Shown piece after piece: positions 32,699 through 42,687 of a DNA stretch of 64,000 nucleotides. A program made the position numbers and the translations under genes. The DNA is taken from assembly GCF_024362695.1 (NCBI RefSeq), contig NC_065417.1, positions 3,775,001 to 3,839,000 of the forward strand, given 5' to 3'. The stretch is from Pectinophora gossypiella. Its lineage: Eukaryota; Arthropoda; Insecta; Lepidoptera; Gelechiidae. The notes beneath the pieces are model-generated. The model worked only from the letters and a program-made list of their open reading frames with translations. It made no database searches and was not told the origin of the DNA. Each line of letters begins with the position of its first letter. Position 1 is the stretch's first letter.

Positions 32699-32824
32699 AT
32701 GGGAGATGTTCGCGGGCGGGTGCGGACCTCCCTGGAGCGGGCACGACTGCGCGGGCCGCGCAAGCGCAGGGTCCGATCTAGACGGGAGAACTACGTTTAT
32801 TTTCTATGCCTTACATACACGTAA
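32699..32824 (+). CDS. Possible short coding exon in a GC-rich island (uncertain)
   Basis: An ATG at 32699 (context AACGATGG) opens a frame of 41 codons. It starts MGDVRGRVRTSLERARLRG, is Arg-rich, and is G/C-rich at third codon positions, in contrast to the AT-rich surroundings. The frame ends at a TAA at 32822-32824. A GT that could be a 5' splice site (CAC|GTAAAC) lies at 32821, so the codons might be a first exon whose partner is outside or not visible. I recognise no family. A chance frame in a CpG-rich patch or an unknown GC-rich repeat is equally possible. Confidence 0.2.
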   Translation: MGDVRGRVRTSLERARLRGPRKRRVRSRRENYVYFLCLTYT

Positions 32825-32829
32825 ACCCC

Positions 32830-33560
32830 GGTCACCCCAGAGCCAGTAGCAAAGAGCAGCCGCTTTTAATACGAACTCGGGTGGATATCATGATATCTTG
32901 TCACCATAAATCTCATGATTTTTTTATGGTGACAATTGGTTGTACAACCATCGAGACAACAAGTATCAACCGCAAACATTTTGCTGGTGGTACGAATGTG
33001 TGGAGGACCATCGGCATTGTGTCCTAGCGAGAAATGTCTCTACATTATTTCTGACTAATTTACCAATTGCCTTTTCCGTACAAATGTACTTACTATTAAA
33101 GCCATTTTAGTTTTTACCCAACTGCGGCGAAGCAAGAAGGAGGATTATGTGTTTAACCGCTACGTATTTATAGTTTTCAATCATTAAAATTCATCCCTGA
33201 CCAATCACTATTTATTGGTAATAAACGCGAGGGGATAAAATTAACAGATAATAGCGCATTTATTGAGTGAACGGGAGCGGACTATAATTTACATTAATTA
33301 TTCATCTGGCTGATTGAATTTCGCATTGATATCCCACCAAGATTGAACAATTTGTATCTGTCAGTGTTTTAATTTCATAAAATTATACCCTGACCGGTAT
33401 AAACTTCAACTATGGCATATTGAGAATAGTGATACCATAGACTTGGCTTTTTTTACGCTTACGATAGGTAATACTTTTACAATACAATGAGATCCATAGT
33501 AAAGTGAATCTACACAAAGTTAAATTGGACCTTTTAATCTCAGAACTAAAGTAGATTAAT
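32830..33560. other. No gene recognised; one perfect short hairpin
   Basis: TTGTCACCATAAA and TTTATGGTGACAA at about 32899-32938 form a 13-bp stem with a 12-nt loop. Near 33117-33170 lies AACTGCGGCGAAGCAAGAAG with GGAGGATTATGTGTTT, reverse of words near 9540. Confidence 0.45.
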
Positions 33561-33570
33561 ATCCAGTCTA

Positions 33571-33890
33571 GTTTTTACAAAAGCGACTGCCTGTTTGACC
33601 TTCCAACCTGAAAGGAAAACCAGCCCAATTACAGGTTAAGTTAGGTTGACAGAGACAGAGATGTATCTGTGTCTCCATCTGTGTCTGTTTCTGGAGGTAT
33701 TCACATACCTCCGAAAACAGAATTCCCGAATACCGCCGGTTTCCTCGCTATGTTTTTATTCACCGCTGAGCACAATCATTTAAGATCCAAACACGATATC
33801 GAAAATAAAATCGAGAATCATTGGTATACGTCCTACAGCACGGGCTTGATATTGCGATCTCACAATGAGAGTCAAGCGTTCTTCGAACAA
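33571..33890 (-). repeat. SINE-C copy, diverged head
   Basis: GCGACTGCCTGTTTGACCTT, CATACCTCCGAAAACAGAAT, TTCACCGCTGAGCACAATCA and ATCATTGGTATACG follow the order of 62882-63185. A TCTGTGTCTC run is inserted near 33665. Only traces of the tRNA-like head remain (GTCAAGCGTTCT). Confidence 0.72.
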
Positions 33891-34254
33891 GGCTTCCAAA
33901 CAAAAACTGTTAAATATTTAATTATATACCTGAAATACCAACTAGATATCTACTTCAGTTAAGCAAATAAGCTTTCAATTACCGTAAACCAGGAATCCCT
34001 GAATACAACTCTGGGGTCTTTATCATTGGAACAAAAATCAAAAACGAACTCGGGAAAATAATTTGCCAAGGTATTATAATAATTTATAGCTTCATTCAGA
34101 TCGATTGCTTGCACCCCGAACGACGAAGGTAAATATAAAAACTGTACAAGACTGTCAATATTATTTAGTAAGAGTGATTCCGTAGGTTTGAGTAAAAATC
34201 TCGGAATGGTCTTGTAAAATAAAAAAAATACGATACCGCGGGAAACACCTATGC

Positions 34255-34600
34255 ACGTAAGGGGTGGAGACTTCAGTCGAATTCTTTCCTTTGAACACTT
34301 CTACATACGAGTTATACGTATGCATATACCTTTCCTAGGGTATATAAATGTATGTTAGGATCTTAAATATATTCAAGCTCATTTTATTGACCGTCTCGGC
34401 TTGGCGTTTATTAGAATAGAGCCTGGGTTTATATGTGCGTTTAGATTCATTCTCACACGAGCATTTTGTGAATGAAATAATAGAAAACTGACACTCGAGC
34501 CCCGTTTTGGCGCGAAAATTAAAACAGTTTGAATCTGGATTTTCTCGACGAAAACACTAATTATAAGCTCATGACAATAACCCAATGTGGTAGGAAGAAG
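34255..34600 (-). repeat. Inverted partner of 1082-1480
   Basis: GGTGGAGACTTCAGTCGAAT, TATGCATATACCTTTCC, GACCGTCTCGGCTTGG and CTCGAGCCCCGTTTTGGCGC match in reverse order. Its 68-codon minus frame parallels the 72-codon frame at 1102, but neither has a domain. The similarity of the two peptides follows from the DNA repeat. Confidence 0.65.
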
Positions 34601-35400
34601 TACGATAATTCTTGCAAAGTAATAAATTAACCGGTTGCACTTAAGACATCCTGGTTACATGTCGTTTCTGTAATTGACCAAAAACACTTACAAAAACACA
34701 AATTTTATAATTATGACAACTAATGGTCCATAATTTCACCACTGTTTACAAATAATTAAATCCATAGAAAAGACATTTATTACTTGAATTTTCAAAGAGC
34801 GTTATTGCTGATAATTATCAAAAATACTTATTTCATAAAGTAAAACCTTGTGTACATCAAGATTGGTGGTATATTTAAGAAACATTTAACTTTTAAAACG
34901 TAATCTATACGTACTTAATTGGTAAAATTGTTGAATGCACATTTTCAAAGGCTTATTTATCCCAATATAAAGACAAGGGTCCCTAAAACTTTTGTTAACA
35001 TCAGTAATAATCTCACGTAGTTTATCGATTTATGCCAATCGATACTTTTGACTTAATTTACGGCTAAATAATTGACTGGGGCGTGATTCAATTACCCATA
35101 CTAATATTAGTTTTTTTACTGTTATGGCACAAAATCGTACGGCGTATTAATCGTGCCTTTTCATTTTTATTTTAAAACTGCCTGTAAGACGCTTCCATTT
35201 TTAAAATTAATAATTTTGCAAGCTTAAACAAACAAGAATAAACTGGTTATTTATCTTATTATTGTATCCGTGCAGGAGTTGTAGTTTGAGAAGTAAATTG
35301 GTTTAAAGTTTTCTATAAGTCTACATATATAGGTACATGCGCATACATGCGCTGACCACATAAGGTGAAGTACGTACAAATAGGTATTCCACGGTAGGTA
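34601..35400. other. AT-rich, no recognised feature
   Basis: Unique within the window. Nothing supported. Confidence 0.4.
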
Positions 35401-35417
35401 GGTGCTAGGTATTTAAC

Positions 35418-35743
35418 GACCTCCGTGGTCCAGTGGTTGAGCGTTGGGCTCACCATCCGGAGGTCCTGGGTTCGATTCCCGGTGGGGACATATCACAAAA
35501 ATTATTTTGTGGTCCCTAGTTTGATCAGGACATTACAGGCTGATCACCTGATTGTCCGAAAGTAAGATGATCCGTGCTTCAGAAGCCACGTTAAGCTGTT
35601 GGTCCCGGTTACTACTTACTGATGTAAGTAGTCGTTACATGAGCCATGTCAGGGGCCTTTGGCGGCTCAATAGTAACCCTGAGACCAGGGTTGATGAGGT
35701 TGGGGTTGGTACTCCAGCTCACAACCCACACGATAGAAGGAAG
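35418..35743 (+). mobile_element. SINE-B copy 4, cleanest
   Basis: The head GACCTCCGTGGTCCAGTGGT (box A) and CTGGGTTCGATTCCCGG (box B) are well kept, then ATATCACAAAAATTATTTTG, core CCGTGCTTCAGAAGCCACGT and tail ACACGATAGAAGG. TAGGTATT at 35406-35413 and again just after 35744 is a likely TSD. The best head in the window for a Pol III promoter test. Confidence 0.88.
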
Positions 35744-35759
35744 ATAGGTATTCCTATGC

Positions 35760-36310
35760 TACACTATCCCGCTTTAACTATCATACTACATTTGTCTTTT
35801 GTTTGTTATTTTGTATCCAAAAGTTCAAATTCAATTAAAATAAAATCCTGTGTGTGCCATAAAGTAAATATTTGTTATGTTGTTAAAGATTAACTCCCCA
35901 AGATAAAAGCAGAGCAATACCTCATTTCCCACAGCATTCTTTAGGAAAATCCCTCTCGAACCTATTACAGTACAAATCGATTCAGCAAACGAGATGGCTG
36001 GCACATAAATCTTTTTTGCTGACGCTCCGGGCGCGCCGTAACCGATTAGTAGGTGCGCCGCGGTTATCTACAGCGAGAAACAATTTCCAATGCATTATAT
36101 AATTTATGACTTCATCGAAGATCGAGGGGTCACGAGCGAGCGTGAGTTTCGTTCGAGAAACGATGGTAGGGGCCTAGGGTTGCGCGTATGGGAATTATGA
36201 GCTCGGATTGACAACTGGACAATTTAAATTTGGAATTCGTTTGTAATGCACAAGCAGTTTTTGAATTTGTAATTTAAAAACTGAATTCGAATTTTTCTTT
36301 TGTAAAAACA
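35760..36310. other. No recognised feature
   Basis: A more GC-rich patch near 36015-36075 (GACGCTCCGGGCGCGCCGTA) has no reading frame of note. Confidence 0.4.
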
Positions 36311-36318
36311 GGGGATTA

Positions 36319-36465
36319 AAACGGCGACATCGAAGCAATAATAATTCATCTAAGAAAGCAATATTGAAATTTGACATTTGCGCATATAAAAGTAAGTGCG
36401 CAATGCAAACAACTGTCACATAGCAATATTGCTTTCTTAGATGAATTGCTTCCATGTGGCCATTT
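36319..36465 (+). mobile_element. MITE-3 copy 2 (147 bp, TA)
   Basis: Arms GAAGCAATAATAATTCATCT with AAGAAAGCAATATTG, and CAATATTGCTTTCTTAGATG with AATTGCTTCCATGTGGCC, are near-perfect inverted repeats around a short loop. TA at 36317-36318 and 36466-36467. Confidence 0.82.
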
Positions 36466-36579
36466 TAACGCCCCAGGTTTGCGTTTGACCACTCCGTGCC
36501 GGCTAAATACTTTAAAAACAATTACAAGAATTAAGTAATTACTAGCCACTCGCTAATAAATATAATCCTCCTAGACAAC

Positions 36580-36722
36580 GCCCTGAGCCGAGATTCGCGC
36601 CCAACTGGGCATTCTCAGGCACGTTGTATAAAATTTTGTACCGGTTAAGAGTCCTCCGCGCTCCTCATTTGTCCGGCCAAGTAGCAAATCTACAATAAGT
36701 CAAGTGTAAAAATGTTTCTTTT
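36580..36722 (-). repeat. Dispersed repeat G partial
   Basis: CGCCCTGAGCCGAGATTCGC, GCCCAACTGGGCATTCTCAG and CATTTGTCCGGCCAAGTAGC follow the reverse of 9107-9250. Confidence 0.7.
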
Positions 36723-36780
36723 TTTTTTCTTCTTTTAAGTACTATTTTTAATACTTTACCAGTTTAGTGTTGCCTTCCCT

Positions 36781-37037
36781 ACACTACATAGTATAAAACA
36801 AAGTCGCTTTTTCTGTCCCTATATCCCTATGTACGTTTAAATCTTTAAAACTACGCAACGGATTTTGATGCGTTTTTTTTTAATAGATAGAGTGATTCAA
36901 GAGGTTTGTATGTATAATAAAATAACATCCATTAAATAGTCGAGAAATACTGTTATTTTTGAGGTTTTTAATGTGATCTAAATAATTTCATTTTTTCCTC
37001 AGCATTGCACCCGAGCGAAGCCATGGTGGGTCGCTAG
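36781..37037 (+). mobile_element. Short Helitron-like element
   Basis: Begins near ACTACATAGTATAAAACAAA and ends CCCGAGCGAAGCCATGGTGG with GTCGCTAG before a T. Its reverse-oriented sister is at 46394-46651 with the better start TCACTACATGG. The 3' GC-rich hairpin remnant plus CTAG/T fits Helitron ends. No coding capacity. Confidence 0.6.
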
Positions 37038-37207
37038 TAAAGTATAAACGATTTATACGCAATGCATTAAACATTGAGATGTGTGAAAAATGATATTTTT
37101 GTGCGCGCAACTACATTATAAGGATCGTAAAATTTTTAACGAAGGTCTAACCATAGCTTTCTGATAATATTGGCTTCTGATGTCCCTCCGATAAACGGGT
37201 AATATAT

Positions 37208-37264
37208 ACCCGTCCCGTTACCTGCAGAATTATCATCTGATGATTCTGCAGGTAACGGGACGGG
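37208..37264. repeat. Near-perfect 27-bp-arm hairpin
   Basis: CCCGTCCCGTTACCTGCAGA continues to ATTATCA, followed almost at once by TGATGATTCTGCAGGTAACG and GGACGGG. One mismatch and almost no loop. Abuts truncated MITE-2. Confidence 0.9.
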
Positions 37265-37268
37265 GATC

Positions 37269-37329
37269 TGATGATTTGAGCATGATCTTGATGGCAGTCT
37301 CAGCTGAGATTAGTTTATTAATACCACCC
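37269..37329 (+). mobile_element. MITE-2 right end
   Basis: GAGCATGATCTTGATGGCAG, TCTCAGCTGAGATTAGTTTA and TTAATACCACCC, then TTA. Left half missing, replaced by the hairpin. Confidence 0.8.
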
Positions 37330-37339
37330 TTAGACGTGA

Positions 37340-37440
37340 TAGGTGGGCCATATTCCCGTCAATATAGCTGTGTCAGTGAAACTGCACTTAAGATAAATTA
37401 ATAACTCATTGGTGCAAGACACAGGTGCATCGGGGTAAAC
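37340..37440 (-). repeat. SINE-D 5' part
   Basis: GTGATAGGTGGGCCATATTC, then CAGTGAAACTGCACTTAAGA, ATAACTCATTGGTGCAAGA and CATCGGGGT are the reverse of the SINE-D head-body junction at 16910-17000. Confidence 0.65.
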
Positions 37441-37585
37441 AACTCTGGAATGGAATTCCATTTGTTTCGAATAGGCGTGAGTTTACATATTGGCCCTGAT
37501 TCCTGCAGACACCTAATTTTATTTTAAGTTTAATAGGTTTAATAGGTAGGTTTGGTAGGTAGGTAGGTATAGGTATAGGTAGGTT

Positions 37586-37810
37586 ATTGAGGACAGAAGA
37601 GGCAAGATGATTGGACAGCTAATAAGACACGACGAATTTATTAAAAACATCATAGAAGGAAAGAGAGGAAGGGGAAGACCAAGAAGAGCTTACATGGAAC
37701 AGATTAAAGAAAAGTTTAACGACGTTAAACTTTTGTCTTATAGGGAAGTCAAGGAGATGGCCTTTGATAGACTGGAATGGAAAATGCTACACCGACAAAA
37801 GCGTGGCTGA
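37586..37810 (+). pseudogene. RTE-like LINE C-terminus, last 74 codons
   Basis: The frame from 37586 reads IEDRRGKMIGQLIRHDEF, IKNIIEGKRGRGRPRRAYME, FNDVKLLSYREVKEMAF and DRLEWKMLHRQKRG, then a stop and a (GAT)n tail. The first part overlaps the last part of the fragment at 55372-55655, so together they outline the RTE-type C-terminus. Upstream is an (AGGT)n run where the 5' truncation occurred. No RT catalytic motif is present, so it cannot be active. The same 3' end occurs at 181, 7893 and 55702. The open frame suggests a fairly recent insertion (inference). Confidence 0.82.
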
Positions 37811-37844
37811 TGATGATGATGAGGTATACCTATTGTTTTAATAT

Positions 37845-38490
37845 CAGCCGAAAGGGAAAGACACGGTTCATTGACATCTGTCAATTTTAAAATGAATGAA
37901 TAACCCGGGCGAATCACATAGGCATCTTGCTAGTACGCCCATCTGGCGTGTGTTGTCAACTCAATTTTGTCGAAATATTCGCTAATGTAAAATTTTGGAA
38001 GGACTTTTTAAATTTCTGCCCAAATAAAATTGACGTGTGTGTCATAAATTTTATGCCTGTCAATCGACAGGACTGGTAATCACCCATCCCTTTCTTTTTC
38101 AGCGGATAAGAAAATGACATTAAAGTAAAATTAGATGGTGTCATACTGGAATCAGCACAATTATGTAGGTAAGCATGTGGTACAGTACAGAGACAGAAAT
38201 GGCCTGACGATACCAACTACTCCAGTAAACACCATCTAATTTTGACTTATGCCTGTCATTTTCTTATCTGCCGGAAATGAAAGGGACGAGACGATCGACA
38301 GGCATAGAATTTATGGAACACACGTCAATTTAAGGCAGAAAAAAACCATCAAAAATTTTATATTGCCCAATAACCCGACAGAATTAAGTTGACAGCACTC
38401 GTCAAACGGGTTGCATACCAACGCGGCGGGTTAAAATTAACAGTTGTCAATCATCCGTCCCTTTCCTTTTCGACGGATAAGAAAGATAGG
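37845..38490. mobile_element. Long foldback element, arms about 180 bp or more
   Basis: Left arm words GTCAACTCAATTTTGTCG, GTAAAATTTT, AAATTGACGTGTGTGTCA, TAAATTTTATGCCTGTCAAT and CACCATC reappear inverted on the right as GATGGTGTTTACT, TTATGCCTGTC, ACACACGTCAATTTAAGG, ATTTTATATTGCCC and CAGAATTAAGTTGACAGC. The outermost matches are AAGGGAAAGACACGG (about 37852) and CCGTCCCTTTCC (about 38453). The centre is near 38165. No transposase. Ends and TSD not resolved. Confidence 0.72.
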
Positions 38491-38499
38491 AGCCAGTGT

Positions 38500-39180
38500 G
38501 GCCTCTGGGGCCTGTTTAACATATTCAATGTGTATGAACCACATATGAGGCAATAAATTTGAAACTCATACGTGCATGCCCCATAAGTGTTTTTTTGTCA
38601 TAGTGTATCTTTGTACATAAATCCCAATGAGTTTATCAAAAATAACATTACACGTGAGGGTGTTAACATTATAATTACTTATCAGGAAAGATAACGGAAG
38701 GTAGGTACTATCAAGGAATTACTTTCTTAGCCCAATCGTAAGTCGCTAATATCAAAATTTTCAGCCAGTTCATCCTACCCCATTATTTATTGCGAGCGAG
38801 AATTTACCTATTCTACGTAACTGAAAACAATCTGTCTAGAACATACTTTATTCTATTTTTATTTTTGTTCCATTAATTTAAATATATTTTTTTAATTGAA
38901 GGCATTCCAAATTCAACCAGCGCATCAAAGAGATCCTTTAAATGTCACATAAAGCCGCCATTCTAATTACAAAACACCACCGATCACGTTTCAAACAACT
39001 TAATAAACTCTTAGCAACAAATCCGTCGGCATTCACTCACGCGCAGCTTCAAAAATGGCGCGAACGCACCCAGTTTCCGGCAAGGTCGGATGCATCCTGC
39101 GCCAGAATGGACTATTAGATGTTCTCGACAATTGATGTAATTACCACCGCGGATAAATACGCGGGCAGTATGGCAAGTTA
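38500..39180. other. No recognised feature
   Basis: Unique AT-rich DNA. The 88-codon minus frame at 39011-39277 has no domain and partly overlaps MITE-4. Confidence 0.4.
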
Positions 39181-39186
39181 TAGAAA

Positions 39187-39424
39187 ATAGAGAGGTTAGT
39201 GACATCGTAACGACAACTCTGAGGGATGATTCAAACCTCGATTTTGACTTGATATCAGGTAGAATTTTCCGTCGCAAAAGTATGGAACTGAAAATTATTT
39301 AAAAAACGCTAAAAATCATGAATTTTCCGACAGGAAATTCCACTTGATATCAACTCAGAATCATGAGCTTTATCGTCCCCTTCAGTGTTCGGTACGGTGC
39401 ACCGTACGCAGTTACTAACACTAA
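39187..39424 (+). mobile_element. MITE-4 copy (GTTAGTGACATCGTAAC ends)
   Basis: The left end TTAGTGACATCGTAACGACA and right end GTTACTAACAC are inverted, with the inner arms GATATCAGGTAGAATTTTCC and GGAAATTCCACTTGATATCA also inverted. Related pieces lie at 26978, 51700, 60440, 63728 and 63878. Confidence 0.65.
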
Positions 39425-39606
39425 AAGTAAGATGATCCGTGCTTCGGAAGGCACGTTAAGCCGTTGGTCCCGGTTACAACTTAGTGATGTAAGCAACTAG
39501 TTGAATTAAATGAGTCATGTCAGAGGCTATGGCGGCTCAATAATAACCCTGACACCAGGGTTGATGGGGTTGGTAATCCACCTCACAACCCACACGATAG
39601 AAGAAG
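39425..39606 (+). repeat. SINE-B core and tail
   Basis: AAGTAAGATGATCCGTGCTT, CGGAAGGCACGTTAAGCCGT and CACAACCCACACGATAGAAG. The head is missing; it begins directly at the MITE-4 end. Confidence 0.8.
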
Positions 39607-39609
39607 ATA

Positions 39610-41000
39610 TTCCTTAATGTTTACCAAGTCACCATACTGCTAGTATACGAATTTCGTGTAATTACTTCATCAAAGTTACTTTTGTTTGAACTAATGAGTG
39701 AGTTTCAGAGTGCTTAAGATAACTCAGATACGGTTCGAATCGCCGGCGCAGCGCACGCAATCACAGCTCAAATTACTTAAAGTTTTCTTTTTTAATTAAT
39801 AGCATTCCTTGTTAATGTACTGTGCTTGGTTGAGCTTTGTTCCAGTTGACCCCTCAATTTGTCTCTTTTTTCTTCGGCCAAGCAGTGAATGCGAGGCAAG
39901 TGATGAACCTTTATACGGCCGAGGAGCGTATCACCTTACTGCTTGTACCAAATCGCCTACAAGTTATCTTATTATTCTGCCCAACCTACCCATTTGGGAT
40001 TACGGGCGTGAGTTTATTTGTGTTACTGCAGACTTAGTACTCGGTCAATATTTAACGACTTGTACCTGATTAACCTCAACTAATAAAGTTAAAATTTTAT
40101 GTACCTATTTTCCCTTTTTAATGAACACTATAATGCTGCTTTACAGCTATTTACACCTCGCAAGTGCATTTTTGATAAATAATGAGTAAACTAAAAACCT
40201 ATGTACGTATCAAGTTTTTAGAAAAATCAATTAATTTTGTTTCGCCTCCAATCCATACAAAACTAAAAATTCTGACATCGGAAGAATCCTGATGCGCTTT
40301 CAGCTTTAGGCGGCTATAAATATATCGATACTTAGATTTCATAATATACTATCGTTGAAAGTAGTAGTGTTGTCGCCGAACGAAGTAAATACTCCTTTGG
40401 CCAAAACTCATGGTCCAGTCCTTTAAAAATAAACATAATGGCGGACATTTTTAAGAAGAAAACAAGGAAAGACAGTTGACGATCGGGAGCGAAAAGGATT
40501 GGACATGGTTGAACTGAAGATATTTAATTATATTAGTCGAATTGAATAAATACTGATAATTGGTATACAATCGAAACAAATGTATAATGAATGTTGGATG
40601 TTAATACAAAATCTGTATGAACTAATATGGTTTTCATTTACTTAATAGTATTATAGTTTCAAACTTCCAAAATGGCCGTCTACCGTTGAAAGTAGAATCT
40701 CTAGACATAGATCGTTAATGCACTATAGTCATATTTCATGATGCCTACGACCCGTCGGCGTCTTTGCACGTCCCGACTTGTGCAATTAGCTAATCACGCC
40801 TTTTATGCTGTCCCTACCATTCACTTTTATCGTGCAATTAGAGTCCATAAAATCAGCTCTGGGAGGCGATGCCTTCACAATCTTCACATATTTGACATAG
40901 TCTTCACAGCTAGTGCTGCGCGGTGTTCCGGTTTACGTGGTATGTCCCGAATTCCGAATGCCAGACATCTCAACACTCTTCGAATTTAATGGAACAACTG
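39610..41000. other. No recognised feature
   Basis: AT-rich. A short word shared with 50220-50280 (AAAATTCTGACA, GGAAGAATCCTGATG) lies near 40265-40300. The 83-codon frame at 40738 has no domain. Confidence 0.4.
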
Positions 41001-41010
41001 GGATTTTCTA

Positions 41011-41097
41011 AACACCACATTGAAGCAATTCATTCATACGCGTAAATTTTTAATTGCAATATTGCTTTTTAGACAAATTGCTTTTAGGTGGCCTCTT
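41011..41097 (+). mobile_element. MITE-3 copy 3, internal deletion
   Basis: ACACCACATTGAAGCAATTC to GAATTGC-like AAATTGCTTTTAGGTGGCCT, with TA at 41009-41010 and 41098-41099. Shorter than the 122- and 147-bp copies. A further end fragment (AAAGGCCACATGGAAGC) lies at about 41900. Confidence 0.7.
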
Positions 41098-41377
41098 TAA
41101 ACCACCTGCTCTGCACATTGTTATTGTTAAGTAAGGTTCTTCTATTCTTTATTTCTAATCTTGAGTATAGTTAATAGGAAACTGGAAGATTGAGTGTTTC
41201 TACTTGAACACAGTTCTTATTAGTTCGGTTTGTAACATCGCTTTTAGAGGTTAAGTAAATACATTAACGAATTCCCTTTTCAGAATTTTCAAATAACCTA
41301 TCATGATCCATATCCCAGCAGGTGCCAGTATTCTAGCCAGACTGTACCTACGTCTTTTAAAAAAAACCGGTAAGTCT

Positions 41378-41500
41378 CCGTCCCGCACCAATTCGTATTA
41401 GACGCCGACCTCACCCCTCTGGGTCTCACTTTCTTAAGCGCGGTCTCGCTCGCACTTACTTGAGTAACTCCTTGAGGAGTGTCCGGGGTGTGCCCCTGTC
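41378..41500 (+). repeat. Repeat I copy 2
   Basis: See 32298-32470. CCCGCACCAATTCG, ACCTCACCCC and GTGTCCGGGGTGTGCCCC in the same order. Confidence 0.5.
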
Positions 41501-42059
41501 CCGCTTTTCAACAAATAAGACTGCACAACACTTCACACACAATGCCCTAGAAAGCTATGCGCTATTCCAAAGGTTTAAAAGACGTCAAAAGAACTCAAAG
41601 TTAGCACCACGTCGGTTTTTGCACGATTACCCGACACTATAATAACTCAGTTATGGAGTCAAGAGGCGGTGACAGGAGTAAGTGGCTTGTGATTTGCTGC
41701 TAATCAACTGGTGTCAATTTTATCATCGCACCCTCGCGACGCCTTTAATCTTGAAAATTACGCAAAATTATAAACGTAGAATTAATTATAGTTATTTGTT
41801 AGGCTTAATTATATTTTCCAACATTTTACTATGTTTGAGATAAGTACTTCGGTAGAACCACAAGTCGTGAGAAGTTTCTAGAAGGGCAGGGGAGTTGAAA
41901 AGGCCACATGGAAGCATTTGCGCATAAAAAAGTACCTAAGTGTAGTCTATTCTCTTTTGAAAACCTACAATGTTCTACATCGGATCGGATGTGATCGAAT
42001 AAATAAAACTATCGTACTTGATGCGCACAATTCCATTTTCAAATATGTTTCCAAATTAA

Positions 42060-42315
42060 TAGGCTACTTTCCAACTAGTCAAATCAGTTACTTTTTACTA
42101 AACGTCAAAACACCACATTACTATGGAATTTATATGAAAAAGCACACTGTGACGTCATTGACAAACGTAACAAAATGTCGCACTAATTATTACGGATTTT
42201 TTTATTAAAATTCATAAATAAGTTAAATAGAAAAAAGAAAATGTTTTTCGTTAGTTTTAGATCTGTCTTTATCTGGTAATCAGAATTTCATAATTTATCT
42301 TGAACCTGGTACACG
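42060..42315 (+). repeat. Dispersed repeat F, well preserved
   Basis: TTTCCAACTAGTCAAATCAG, TTACTTTTTACTAAACGTCA, GTGACGTCATTGACAAACG and AAATGTTTTTCGTTAGTTTT, ending AATTTATCTTGAACC. Lies 90 bp left of the intact transposon. Confidence 0.75.
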
Positions 42316-42404
42316 GCCCAATTAAGCTCTCTCCTTACATCCCTACCTCTTAGTCTATAAAGAGTAATCATCATAAAATACGTTTTTGTTTGTCATGACT
42401 GTTA

Positions 42405-42443
42405 TAAGCCGCGCCAATAAAGAAACGAATCGAAAATGGCGTC
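42405..42443 (+). repeat. Left TIR of the transposon
   Basis: TAAGCCGCGCCAATAAAGAA onward, 39 bp, 38 identical to the right TIR in reverse complement. Confidence 0.92.
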
Positions 42444-42687
42444 TAGTACTTGCAAAGACAGATGGTAGGGTCAGCAATACTAGGGTTTAGTTCCCGGGAA
42501 ATTTCGAAAAAATAGATATTTTTCAATTTTATTAAAAATATTTTTTAAGCAAGATTAATATTCCGGGATCGAAAACCCATTAGTTTCAAGCTTGTTAAGA
42601 GATACATAAGTATGTAGAATACATAGGTGTAAATATAAAACAATGCTTTGAGCGAAACATTATTATTTATTTATCAAAATAGACAAA

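Noticed and set aside
32899..32938. microRNA precursor
   Set aside because: The stem is only 13 bp and AT-rich; too short for a miRNA hairpin and without a conserved mature sequence I recognise.
1082..34600. LTR pair of one retrotransposon
   Set aside because: The two copies are in opposite orientation and 33 kb apart, with no TG..CA ends or primer-binding site seen.
35418..35490. Functional tRNA gene
   Set aside because: Box A and box B are present but acceptor arms do not pair well, and the sequence is the head of SINE-B in many copies. The same applies to 16850-16925 and 63130-63185.
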